In this document: in pieces, positions 49,201 through 58,600 of the stretch | Position numbering within the stretch: position 1 is the first letter of the stretch | Layout: every line of letters starts with the position of its first letter | NCBI GenBank assembly: GCA_963965975.1 | Contig: OZ014422.1 | Span: forward strand, 1,674,001 to 1,738,000 | Source: Xestospongia bergquistia | Lineage: Eukaryota > Porifera > Demospongiae > Haplosclerida > Petrosiidae | Direction: 5' to 3' | DNA: 64,000 nucleotides | Position numbers and translations under genes: made by a program | The notes under the pieces: generated by a model | What the model saw: the letters and a program-made list of their open reading frames with translations, nothing else | The model's database searches: none | What the model was told of the DNA's origin: nothing

Positions 49201-52200
49201 ATAAAAAGGATGTGGTGTGGTATTTTATCATAACTTCAATAGTAATAGCATCACACAAAGGTTTAGCACTCATATTCTAACTATACAAGCACAACAATTA
49301 GAAACTTACAAAAAAGTAGTCAAATCAACAGTGATTTTATAAGCTCCTCTTGAAGATTGCCACTCTAAGTGAACACATTCTGATGGATCAAATGATGGAG
49401 TGTTGACTATAAAAAATAATTCAAAGCACCCCTCTTGATAAGATTGGAAATGAAGGTTGTAAAGGCTGAGGCCCAACAATTTCGCAAGTTTCCTCTGAAC
49501 AGTTTCAACATCAATGCCAGTTAACAATATATTTTCAATGACTTTGAGAAAAAGACTAATTGAGTGCGATTGAGAACTGCAAGGAGAAAATGACTGGGAA
49601 GGTATCTCGAAAATACAATGTTTAAGATATGGTAGGAATGTTTCTTCCTGCCATTGCTGTAACATCTTCTTTTCAATTGGATTGCCAATGACGTCAATAG
49701 TAACTGTAAACAATTGATGGTTAAACCAAGAACTATGCTTTGAAAGCATTAGAAATACAGCTCTCATGTCGCTATTCTCATTACAATTACTCCCTTCAGG
49801 AATACCATAATTTATGGCAATTGCTAATACATCTATTGGATTGACATTACGACTTGCAAAAGAGTCTCGTAGTTTGTGAACAAGAGATGCAAAAGCTATA
49901 CGAACATGTTCATTTTCTTCAATAAGATCATTTTTCATCTTTTCTTTATCAGATTCTGACATTTTATCCCAGTTAGGATAACATTTTTCAGGAAATATTT
50001 GTGATGGTTTTTTTACTAGAGGTACAGCTAGGACATCTTTGGCATGCTTCAAAATAGATTCTGCCACTAGACGATCTTCCATAGCTAAAAAAGCCCTTAC
50101 AAGTGCAAGATAGTTGGCATCGCTACCCAGTTTTCTCTTCCAAGCCCATAGTATAGCAAGTTTTCGATCTGAATCACTAGGTTTCTCTCTAATGGACTTC
50201 AACTTCTGTTCAGAGACATTCAAATGATGACCAACTTCTTCGTAGTCATCAATTTTCATTGCAATTTCAATAAAGAGACTGTCAACATCTGAGCATTCCT
50301 TTTCAATATCTTCAATGGTCATGTTATGTTTCTTTAAGAGCTGTGACAGTTCTAAATTAAGATATATGACAATAATCTTAAGTATTTGTTGCAGGATTAT
50401 TAAACTAAGTCTGTTTTGTTTACTTTGACCTTGTAAATCACTTTAATATAGCTTCTTTGCATTTTTAACACACAAGTTTATGTGTTCTTATGGCAAGTCT
50501 TTACTTATATGGGGTAATACATTTAACTTTGGAACTGTTCAACATATTGATTTCAGACTTGCACTACATTAACAGGAAGATTTGGTACCTTGTATAGTTA
50601 GAAATTTGACAAGAAAAGACTAAGTTATGGTAGAACACAAAGATCAAAGATAACATAAACAGACTTTAATAAGATTCATTTATAGTCATTTGTTATTACA
50701 TACCTTTAGAACACTTTAATTTCAGCTGGTTACATAATCCAGATAGTGTAGGGTCTTTTTCTAGGACCTCAATAAACAGATAGAAATTGTCAGTACTAAT
50801 TTCTATTTGTGATTGCACACATTGCAATAGTTTATTAACTTGATAGCTATGTTCTAAACCAGGGCTGCACACATCTTTATGAACACTAAAACCAATTAGC
50901 TCTGCTTGAAGTAACTCTTTAGACAAATCGGTAGGATTTTGTATTGCATTACTAATATCAGCAATGTGAGAATTTAAAACTTTATATTCTTCAGTGGTAC
51001 ATCCAGAATAACACCGATGTGAATACATCTAGAGTGAACAATTAATAAACTAAGTACAACAATATCATCAATGCACAAAATACATAATTCAATGTGAATA
51101 TTATTAGCAAGGTGTTATGATTATAATTTATATAGTTAGGAACAGATTAAATTTATAGTTAGTTTCAGCTTTATATATTAAAGTTGGAAGGATGATCACC
51201 TTACACTTAATACTAACATTGCACATTTACAATAGAACATTTCACTTCCTGGATACTTCCAACATCCTATTCAACTGACAAAAATGCATTCTCTTCTGTC
51301 TTGGTTAACCCTTTGCTGCTCACTGCGTGGGCGTGGTTACAGTACTTGGTTAATGTGCATGTATGTGTGTGCGTCTGTTAGCCGGCAATGCACTTTGAAC
51401 TGCTTCAACTTGGCAATGACAGCATCTACAGCTACAAAGCCTCACAGAGAAACAGTAAAAGTTAAGCAAATCATTCTGGATAAAGTTGAAATGTCAGGAA
51501 CAAATTCAAAAAGCATAGGCACTGGTGTTTGCTCCAATAAAACCACTATGGATACAAAATATAATTATCTACAATTTCAACCTGGGAATTTTCATTAAAA
51601 TGTTTCATTTTGGACTTTTGGAAAATTTTACTCACTTGCTAACAGCAGTAGATACATCTAGGAGGAGCTGTTGTTGTTGTGAAATTGCCGATATAGTAGT
51701 ATACAAAAGCTACATTACATCAACAAAATATGCAAGTTAGCAAAGAAACAGTCTTACAAAACTACTGTGACTGTTATTGCCACACCCATTATGGTTAAGC
51801 TGGTACTTGCCACACCCATAGTTTTAGCATACTAGCAACAATTGCATAATTAAAGTAAAGAATTTTCATACAATCCTGTTGCTTCTTTATTCTAACTATT
51901 TATTGGTAAGTTCTCCTGTAGTTGCAACATGGCAATTGCAAATGAGCATCACCTTGGAAACTGCGGAGGAGGTTCTGCACTTTTAGTTTAGTGCTAACTT
52001 ATTATTTTATTCAGTCATTAATTAATTATTAAATTAAACGATACGCAGCTCGTATTTATTCACCCAGACATGTAAAAGAAGTTAGCATTTAAACACTCTG
52101 TTTAGGTTCAGAATTAGGCCATACATAGGGCTTAGCATTAAAACAACAATTAGGACCTTTCTGTCTTCATCACCGTAGGCATGCAGTACTAGTGTCAACT

Positions 52201-52332
52201 GATGCATGACGAGCGCTCCAATTGTAATACAATGCATAAAATCAATATTACAACAAGGTATATGCTTACACTACCACAATGCATTATCATAATATGAATT
52301 TATAAAAGATCGCTCACCTTTTGATCAGCCAT
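27964..52332 (-). CDS. Gene B: CARD-like/Death/RNF213-core/SAM giant protein
   Basis: Complete multi-exon gene, about 24.4 kb, TAG at 27964-27966. The start ATG at 52332 opens a 15-nt exon (MADQK, donor GTGAGC at 52317), joined in phase 0 to 51028-50704 (six-helix CARD-like fold). Exon 50351-49310 carries a Death domain and a conserved module. It joins in phase 2 to 48840-48710, then phase-1 mini-exons lead into the RNF213-like region. Visible motifs include split Walker A GLQ-GDGKT, AAA3 GETGVGKT (40325-40348) with LDEIN, AAA4 GEPGTSKT (38305-38328) with FMDEAGLPE, the AAA5 TDEIHE...NRFEK block, AAA6, a C-terminal shell and SAM (28205-27964). I estimate about 5,000 residues or more, like vertebrate RNF213. 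No RING or RZ zinc cluster is visible. Reading frames are intact through every exon I checked. It probably forms an ATP-driven signalling scaffold; the function is inferred. Confidence 0.85.
34000..35660 (-). other. Gene B: AAA6 and start of C-terminal shell
   Basis: The exons encode LTPEALIINAKHIPN, VLVYTRQSHLFGFLPSSYP, INHLRILIEQKE, SGWDHFYLDSL and SYIQTRIKALFFEFVVYML. The order and blocks match genes A and C and fall where RNF213 has AAA6 and the base of the ligase shell. No zinc-binding Cys/His cluster is present. Confidence 0.65.
35675..36530 (-). other. Large intron of gene B with microsatellites
   Basis: About 850 bp of non-coding DNA. It contains an imperfect tandem duplication of a CAGGTTAGT...ATCTCATGA phrase (about 35891 and 36012, period about 121 bp), a (CA)n run near 36220-36238 and a (GT)n run near 36432. 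No exon is seen. Confidence 0.6.
36850..37600 (-). other. Gene B: AAA5 unit
   Basis: Exons with HGVRYKLIIDGSEDDSS, CSEFIEESHMH, FQTDEIHESFYELFNQRF, FTNISIGAHTKP and FLNRFEKFLFS. The TDEIHE and NRFEK blocks are among the most conserved RNF213-family segments. There is no Walker A here, as in other family members. Confidence 0.75.
37645..38500 (-). other. Gene B: AAA4 unit
   Basis: Walker A GEPGTSKT lies at 38305-38328 and Walker B FMDEAGLPEERHE at about 38060-38095. VAITNHALDAAKTNRA follows. The unit is intact in frame with AAA3 in one long exon (39069 to 37645), unlike gene A, which has a stop in the matching exon. Confidence 0.8.
38700..40600 (-). other. Gene B: AAA3 unit
   Basis: Walker A GETGVGKT is at 40325-40348, Walker B YLDEINTSSCMGLF at about 39180-39218 and sensor 1 FIIATCNP at about 39045-39068. 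The exon continues through SQRDMQRVFDFYKW, giving the intact reference for the gene A nonsense site. An intron of about 400 bp (about 39500-39940) with only CT-rich tracts lies inside the unit. Confidence 0.8.
41700..42525 (-). other. Gene B: first AAA unit with a Walker A motif, split by an intron
   Basis: One exon ends ELVYGLQ plus one base (about 42433). After an intron of about 530 bp, the next exon begins with the rest of the glycine codon and reads DGKTHYINNQLGQ, then SIHFNFTVLPPG. The intron lies inside the P-loop at the same codon as in gene A, showing that this position predates the A/B split. The 530-bp intron holds no visible gene. Confidence 0.75.
42700..47750 (-). other. Gene B: helical N-terminal stalk of the RNF213-like region
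   Basis: A series of exons rich in Leu, Glu, Lys and Ile encodes long helices. The largest ones are about 45037-43960 and 45619-45096. Sequence blocks such as WFSRAEV and FLNENNFRGKGQ align with gene A (WFSRIEV; FLADNNFLGERGQ). In vertebrate RNF213 the matching region is an alpha-helical arm joining the N-terminus to the AAA ring. Short 45-60 nt introns separate the exons. Confidence 0.6.
48709..49309 (-). other. Gene B: junction between death-fold module and RNF213-like region
   Basis: The Death exon ends in phase 2 at a strong GTAAGT donor (49309). The only acceptor that keeps an open frame is at 48841-48842. It joins to KVQAAATSNSFLL...SSGEPFPSI (48840-48710), which ends in phase 1 and leads into further small phase-1 exons. 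Without this splice the frame stops at 49308-49306, so a short CARD-Death-only product is also possible; an AATAAA lies downstream within the intron on the minus strand. Confidence 0.6.
49310..50036 (-). other. Gene B: conserved module after the Death domain
   Basis: This part follows the Death domain in the same exon and includes SVLIDVIG-like blocks (SSWFNHQLFTVTIDVIGNP), a helix ending LPYLKHCIFEIP, and a C-terminal part with LAKLLGLSLYNLHF and GCFELFFIVNTPS. I recall the same layout next to death-fold domains in predicted sponge and cnidarian proteins, but I cannot name an established family for it. A role in linking or autoinhibition is only a guess. Confidence 0.45.
50037..50290 (-). 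other. Gene B: Death domain
   Basis: The segment reads LFIEIAMKIDDYEEVGHHL, then KLKSIREK, KLAILWAWKRKLG and LALVRAFLAMEDRLVAESIL. Helix spacing, the conserved L-x-x-W pattern (ILWAWKRK) and the final A/E-x-I-L helix are those of the Death domain family. Death domains form helical assemblies with partner Death domains in immune and apoptotic signalling. The domain lies between the CARD-like exon and the post-Death module. Confidence 0.7.
50352..50703 (-). other. Intron between CARD-like and Death exons of gene B
   Basis: A 352-bp intron with a GTATGT donor and a TTTAG acceptor. Phase 1 is kept. No other feature is seen. Confidence 0.6.
50704..51028 (-). other. Gene B: CARD-like death-fold exon
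   Basis: The exon encodes about 108 residues with six predicted helices: EYKVLNSHIADISNAI, PTDLSKELLQAELI, a short GFSVHKDV, HSYQVNKLLQCVQSQI, DNFYLFIEVLEKD and LCNQLKLKC. The spacing, with a hydrophobic LL-x-x-V helix followed by F-x-x-F/I-x-x-x-L, resembles CARDs, as in metazoan adaptor proteins. DED is an alternative. It occupies a single exon, starts in phase 0 and ends in phase 1. Confidence 0.55.
51029..52317 (-). other. First intron of gene B, about 1.3 kb
   Basis: This separates the 15-nt start exon from the CARD-like exon. The opposite strand carries an open stretch at 51284-51598 (including ETVKVKQIILDKVEMSGTN), continuing in another frame to about 51690 (FGLLENFTHLLTAVDTSRR). It looks like a decayed mobile-element coding fragment, but I cannot name the family. 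The rest shows no gene. Confidence 0.45.
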
Positions 52333-52420
52333 TCTAGAAAAGGCTCTCACGCATCACTGCACTCTTATCGCACGACCGATTGCTAAATCTGATTGGTCGG
52401 TCGTTTAAGGTTTGGTTAGG
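52333..52420 (-). promoter_or_regulatory. Candidate proximal promoter of gene B
   Basis: Upstream of the gene B ATG is an imperfect inverted repeat, ACGACCGATTGC ... GATTGGTCGGTCGT (about 52371-52411). The minus strand therefore carries a CCAAT box flanked by CGACCGAC. No TATA element is obvious. The assignment rests on motif and position only. Confidence 0.3.
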
Positions 52421-52518
52421 GATATCCCAAAGTGGCTAGTGACAGGAACGAAACCTTAATATTCATAATATTCATTTGATTATTTTGGTCGATCACATGA
52501 ACTCTACTTTCAGAGTCA

Positions 52519-52569
52519 TCTAACATGTTAAATGTACGCATTCAATTTTGACACAAACGGCGCCCCATA
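52519..52569. mobile_element. Solo right end of the TATGRGGCGCC transposon family
   Basis: AACATGTTAAATGTAC...TTTTGACACAAACGGCGCCCCATA matches the right-end sequence of the element in gene A's early intron (2763-3192), including its internal degenerate copy at 3043-3095. The interior would lie to the left. I find no matching left end between 51030 and 52500, so it appears truncated. Confidence 0.6.
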
Positions 52570-53385
52570 CATTTATACTTGTGTATACAAAAGTTGCATT
52601 CTTTGCATCATATGTGGCAATTTTGACAAATTTTTTGTTGTTTCTTGATGATGTAGTGGTTTTTCAGGTTTTGATGTAGAGGTAATTGTCCATTCATTAC
52701 ACTGAATTTCTGTTACAGCTCGTATTGAAAACTTTATACTATGTACATGTAGGTTGTTAATGGTACCTATTCGATAAGATGTCTTCCCTTTCCCTAATTT
52801 TATTAGTCTTTTAAAAGCTTTCTCTTTTGCTATCTTCATGAGCAGATGAACACATTTATTAACACATTGATTGATTTGCCTTTCATATACTAATACTTTA
52901 GTGTTTGATGGAATGCTTTAACGTGTTGGTGTTGATACCAGCTGTTTTTCCATAATATGTAGCCCAGTGATATTTGCGTTGACTGTACTCTAGCTTGAAG
53001 TACTTAACAAAACATTGTGTACTCTTGCTATTGTCAATACGTGTTATAAACTTGTTGAAAAGTAGTTCAAAGTTTTTGTCATCCTCTTCGTCAAGATGTG
53101 TATGGAGAGTGTGATAGGTTTGACACTTCTGTTCTTTGTCACTGATAAATTTCAAGGCACCTCTCCAGGCACAATCAACATGCCATGAACATATTTTTTT
53201 GTGGATGTCTATTGAATACCAATATCCATGCATTATAGAACCTATCAACGTCATCAGACATAAACCACTTTAGAGATATTGTTCTGGAATTTTTCTTAAG
53301 GTGTTTAAAGTGATGTGTCAGTAGTATTTGATCCTCTCTGTTATTTAGGCATCACGAACTGGATGGCCCTCACCATATATTACTA
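52570..53385 (-). pseudogene. Decayed MULE-type transposase
   Basis: In three reading frames the minus strand gives, in order: QILLTHHFKHLKKNSRTISL, KWFMSDDVDRFYNAW (53226-53270), ICSWHVDCAWRGAL, QRKYHWATYYGKTAGINTN, AKEKAFKRLIKLGKGKTSYR and EIQCNEWTITS. It ends in a CQNCH...CKECNFCIH zinc-binding pattern broken by a stop. This order is that of the DDE transposases of Mutator-like elements found in sponges and cnidarians. Frameshifts occur between the MSDD and WHVD blocks and before the zinc motif, so it cannot be active. Confidence 0.75.
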
Positions 53386-54245
53386 TATCAGTATATAGGC
53401 CTGCTTTTGTTCAATATCATAATATCCATTACTTGAAGTAATTGTATTTTGTTATCATCACTTGTATAGCCTACCAAGGAGTCATCCATCTTGAACCACC
53501 TTTTATTGTTTAAAATGTTGGAAACATAATGACCTAGTGTAGAAGGTGGTCCAATGTGCTCTATCATGCCACCAGGCCAAACATAACTATAACCCTCTGA
53601 ATTGTATGTGTTATGATAACTTGTAATTTTGCGTAATTCTTCAGAAAAGGGTCCGGTACTAGTGATGTACATTTTTGTGCTTGGCCATTCTTCCAAAAGA
53701 ATCTATATATGTAATTTGTTCTTTCATATATTAATTGTTAAACAATGAGAAGGGTATACCTTTGTAATTGAAGTATTAGAATTAATGGCAATGAATGCAG
53801 ATCTTTTACTGTTGTTCGAGTTTTTTGTTGCATCTATTGTTTGTAATGGAACTAATTATATTAGGCTAGTTGAAAATGTATGAATCACTTCAGACATCAT
53901 ACCTCCTCTTTTTCAAGTAACATCTCTTTTGGAGTGAATTCATCTAGCTCCCTGCATGATATGTGCAATGTATTATCGACACATTAATAGTACTGTTTAT
54001 GTCATACCTTCACAGCTGCTTGTAGATTTGATTGATTACTTTCAGAAGATCTGGATAATACATATTTTAGACATTCAACTGCATTATGTTAATATTTACA
54101 TTTTATGTACATACGTGTTCTTACTGTAGTAGTATTGCTTATGATTAAATTAATATATCAAAAGCACTAAATTCACTATAAATACCTCTCTTCAATTTGA
54201 GGAAGAACTTAGTAAGAAACTCATGGGCATCTCCTGATAACCTGC
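53386..54245 (-). pseudogene. Decayed ubiquitin-specific protease (USP/UCH) fragment
   Basis: Reading right to left: SGDAHEFLTKFFLKLKR at about 54190-54240 (the DAxEF box of USPs), NLQAAVKELDEFTPKEM-type sequence (about 53945-54050), then TVKDLHSLPLILILQLQR (about 53765-53820). Next come GMIEHIGPPSTLGHYVSN with the catalytic GHY, RWFKMDDSLV and, after a frameshift, NGYYDIEQKQAYILI. At least three frame changes and the absent Cys box show it is broken. It ends about 15 nt before the MULE transposase remnant on the same strand, so the two may be one composite element or a captured host gene. Confidence 0.7.
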
Positions 54246-54249
54246 ATTG

Positions 54250-55392
54250 AGACCAGTGTGGAATGAATTCTATAAAATATGTAATTTGCTTCACATTAGT
54301 TTTGTCAATTACTGTTCAGGTGATTGTAGATCTCTGTTTGTTGTATCACCTTAGTCCCCTCCTACATGCAGAGATTCTTCAATCTTTTTATCAAGCATAT
54401 GTAGTATAATGTAGTAGCTAAGACTAAGAGTACATTATGAAACTGTTATTACAATTGCCACGTGCCTGGGTTGGATACGTCCGCGCACTTCTGTACATTC
54501 TAAGTGTATTATATCAGCATATTATATTGTAATAATGGGTAAATGGCTAAAATAGAGTTTACAATTATGCATAATAAATAAATAATGAAGCTAGTATAAT
54601 GAAGTATAATATACAATAATGCTTCATTATTTAATACATAACTGAATTGCTGGACTGTGTGGTTTGCTACAAGTTCTAGAGGGCCAAAAGTATGAGCACC
54701 TGAGTGACCTTTCCAGTGGATTTATTATTAAGTGAAAAGATTTACTTCAAAGTTATTGGCTTAAACCCACACATAGTCTATACAATCTATGGTCCAACCA
54801 ATCAAATTCATCTTAGATAGCTATTCAACATGTAACTCAATATTTTATATATTTTTATATACTTTGCTGAACTAGTAGTGATTATTTGATTAAAGAACTG
54901 TTGTCATTTTAAAATTTAATTGAATTTGTAGCAATGAGTGATATCTTACCAATATGCTGGATACATATTTATTATTATTAATTTATATTTTTCTAACTTT
55001 GCTGCTTAATTGTTAATGGAGATAATTTGTTAGAGTTTATTATAAAATTTGACGCATGTTGAGTACAGTCAACTTCATGATGGGAGGTGTACATCTCACT
55101 TTGATCACCAGCTGTACATACCATATCTATATACCTAATAAGTCATGATCAATTAGTTAACTCAGTTCAACATTTAACTTGTCTGTTATATTGTGATATG
55201 TAATAAACATTAATGCTTAATTTTGAAATAACAAACACTATAATCAGAAGATTAGGAAAGTCTATTCATTTTACTACTTGTTAAAGTCACATACCACTAA
55301 CTACATATAATAATGATTATATAAGGTAGTACAAAAATTAATACCAACTAGTCATTACATATGCACTCTACACTAACTAATAGTAATTTTTA
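54250..55392. other. Intergenic region downstream of gene C
   Basis: AT-rich spacer between the USP remnant and the gene C stop codon. I see no exon, RNA gene or clear repeat. An AATAAA lies directly after the gene C stop on the minus strand. Confidence 0.55.
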
Positions 55393-55637
55393 TTATTTTT
55401 TTGGAGCCACCTTCTTGCGTAGCCACTGCTTGAATTTTGTCTTAATCTTGAGCCTATCCTTGGCTGTATCCACACCCAGTACTGTTTCAAGTGTATCATC
55501 ATCAATGCCATCAAACATCATATCACCATCAACATCATTTTCCATAAATTTTTCAATGTACTCATCAAGCTTCAAGAAACGCAGATAATCTGCAATGTCT
55601 TCTGATGTAAGCTCACTGGCAACTTCACTCAAATCAT
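55393..55637 (-). other. Gene C: C-terminal SAM domain exon
   Basis: The exon reads LSEVASELTSEDIADYLRF, DEYIEKFMENDVDGDMMFD, LETVLGV and LKIKTKFKQWL. It is a full SAM domain, with a helix and mid-loop that are partly deleted in the stub at 26925. Phase 1 joins it to the upstream linker exon that ends PTAAGG. Confidence 0.75.
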
Positions 55638-58600
55638 CTGTGAACACATCAGAAGGGATAATACACAATGATTAACTTCTATGACTAACCTCCAGCTGCA
55701 GTAGGAGCTAATACTTGTACTGGGGATTGTGATTGACCAGTAAGTTGTTCTTCTTCTTTCTCTTCTGCAAGATCTTCTATATCTTCATTATTTGCTGGTG
55801 CATCCTCTTCTAGTATTTGAAATCCATAAAGACCTGTAGTTGGATCAAAGATGTCTTCTAGAGGCTGGGGAGCAGAAACATCACGTAGATGTTGGAGTTT
55901 ATCTTCAGACCACAAATCATGAACAAATTCAAACCACTTTGACTCCTCCCCTTCTCCTTGCGATTTATCTTCTTCTAATTTATTCATTAACCTGAGATGA
56001 TAAATTTACTTACAATTGATTTGGTGAACAATTAGATTACTAACTTCCTCAAACATATTCTCAATTCCATATAATTCTCCAGTAGTATTTGTCTTGGAAA
56101 ATGTTTAATGATTTTGTCATCTTCTTCACCAAGAATATTGAGATCACTTTTCAGATATTGAAATATGTTTCTCTAAGAGAAGATCAAATTTAATTCAATA
56201 CAAGATATCTAACCTCTTTGATTTTGTCAATATTGTTAACAAAATGTTGCTGACTGTCTACAAGAACTTCAACAATGACTTTAAGTCTATCAAGGAGCTC
56301 ATTAGGATATGCTATAAAATGATGAGGATTATATACTAATAATATATATTAGTTAAATATATACCTTGATCATATGATTTATGCATTTCCACTATCTTTT
56401 CCTTATCTCTCTCTCTCAAAGGCTTTTTCATAACTTTAGGTAAAGTGTAAAAGTCATATATTCCATCTTTGATCCATTCTACAACAAGTTCAAGAGTTGA
56501 GAATAAATTCTTCATTGGTATGGCACCAATACGTACTCGATGAGAATCTTGAAGTCTATAAATTGTCAACACTACATCATAAAGTAATTTAAACATACTT
56601 TGTCATTCCAAGATCATCAAAAATTTTCAACGAATCATCAGGGTAAACCTCCTGCTTGTCATACACAAGTTTTGGTAGTGCTTCTCTAACTGTATCATTT
56701 ATAATATCTTCTTTGTGTACTTGTCCCTGATCCAATCTCTGAAATAATTAAACAGTTAATAAATATATGTATTAAAAACATTACCTGTTTCACATGTTCA
56801 GTAATAGTTTTTAAACCTTGAGCTACTTCAATTAATTTCTCATAATCCATTGACAACACTTCATATTCTAGTGCTACTAAGAAATCATCTTTTTTAGATA
56901 CTGGAACCTACAAAATACAATCAAAGATCTCTGTTTAATCATTAACAAAATTACCTTAAAATGATCATCTATGTCATCAGCTATGTGCAATGTCAGCATT
57001 AATCTTGTATTAGAGATAATAACATATTTGATATATTCTATAAGCTCTTACTCTGTAGGATGTTCCAGTTTAATTGGCTTATTTTCTGTATCACTTTTAT
57101 AGTGAAATACTTTTCTTAATTTCATTTGACAGTCAGCAATCTTTAATTTTCCAGCAATATAAGTGACTACAATATCTTCTTGTATCTTGTCTAAATCATA
57201 ACCTTGTTCATTTTGGTGCTTACAGACCAGTTGTAGCAGAGATCTAGTATGTGAATAGTTATAAGCTATAAGGATCTCAATAAAGTTAACCTGCTGTGTT
57301 CAGATACAATAGATGAATATTCATTAATTGCTGCTGGATGAAGATCTGGTGAGGATGTATCAGAAATATACTTTTGAAGAACTGGATAATTTTCAGCTAA
57401 AAATCTCATTTCATCTAAGAACTGATTATGAAAGCTGACCTGTCACAGAATAAATAATCATGTCAATTGCAAATCAAAACCCTACTTACAATATCTTCAA
57501 TAACTAAGAATATAAAGTCTCTTTGTTCTTCTTTCTCATCACTAGTCTCTCCAGGTAGAAAACGAAATAAAGGTGTTTTTCTTGTAATACGAGGTGTAGT
57601 ATTCTCTCTTCTAACATTAACACAAGCTCCAGCACCAATAGAATGACCTATACTTTCCAAATAATGATTGTAGCTCTCTGTGAAATAGAGGATATAAACT
57701 ACAGTATATATCAATACACTTACCAGTAACTCTCTCAAATAGTTTTGTGTAGTGTTTTTCAAGCTCTTTTGAATATTTTCCAGCTGCTAAATCCACAGCA
57801 TCATAGATAGTCATTTCAATGGCTTGTTTCTTAGTAATAACATAAGAGAGATCAGTATGTATCCATTGATAGAACTCAATAAGAGAGGGAAGAAGAGCAC
57901 CTCCAGCTTGGAGACGAGGGTAACGATTAATAAACCTGACAAGTAGTTCATGTGGCCCTCTCTCTTGATTAGATAAACAATGTTCTTGGACATAATGTGA
58001 GAAATCTTGCAATGTTGGAGGAAAAGGATAGATACTCTTTAAATCCCTACATATGGAAAACAATTTAAATCAAAACATAAAGACAATTACTATAATTACA
58101 CCTTAAATCTTTTAATAATTGATTAGTTTGTAATACTTGAGAATACTGGTCAATCTACAAGACATTGTGAATTATAATTATATCATGTAATATTATTAAC
58201 CTTAGTTCTGACTTCATCTAATGAAGGAACAAACACTTCTTTATGCCACATTTCTTCATAGTCATCTCTTTCTTTTGAAGTGTTTAACAAACCACTCCTT
58301 GGATTTTCACTTGGATTTTCACAGCGTATCTATAAAATTAATGTAATGATTACACAACTCTCTTAATATTAACATAATACCTGTATCATTCTTTGCATAG
58401 AACGTACTATTAATAGTGATAGTTGTTCATCAGTTAGTCCAAGATTAGTACTCATATGTAACCACATTACATTCATTTGTGATTTACAATAGTGACGAAC
58501 AGCTTGATAGTCAGAAATAACACTTCTTTTAATAATTGATCCTCTTTGAGTCAATAAACTGACACAAAATGATCCAAAATTACACCACAAAAGTAAATAG

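Noticed and set aside
51284..51740. Plus-strand gene inside intron 1 of gene B
   Set aside because: Two overlapping short frames with no start context or clear family. Treated as a possible mobile-element relic rather than a gene.
52519..53385. MULE transposase as the source of the TATGRGGCGCC elements
   Set aside because: The solo terminus at 52519-52569 is a right end, so its element lies to the left, while the transposase remnant lies outside it to the right. Proximity alone does not link them.
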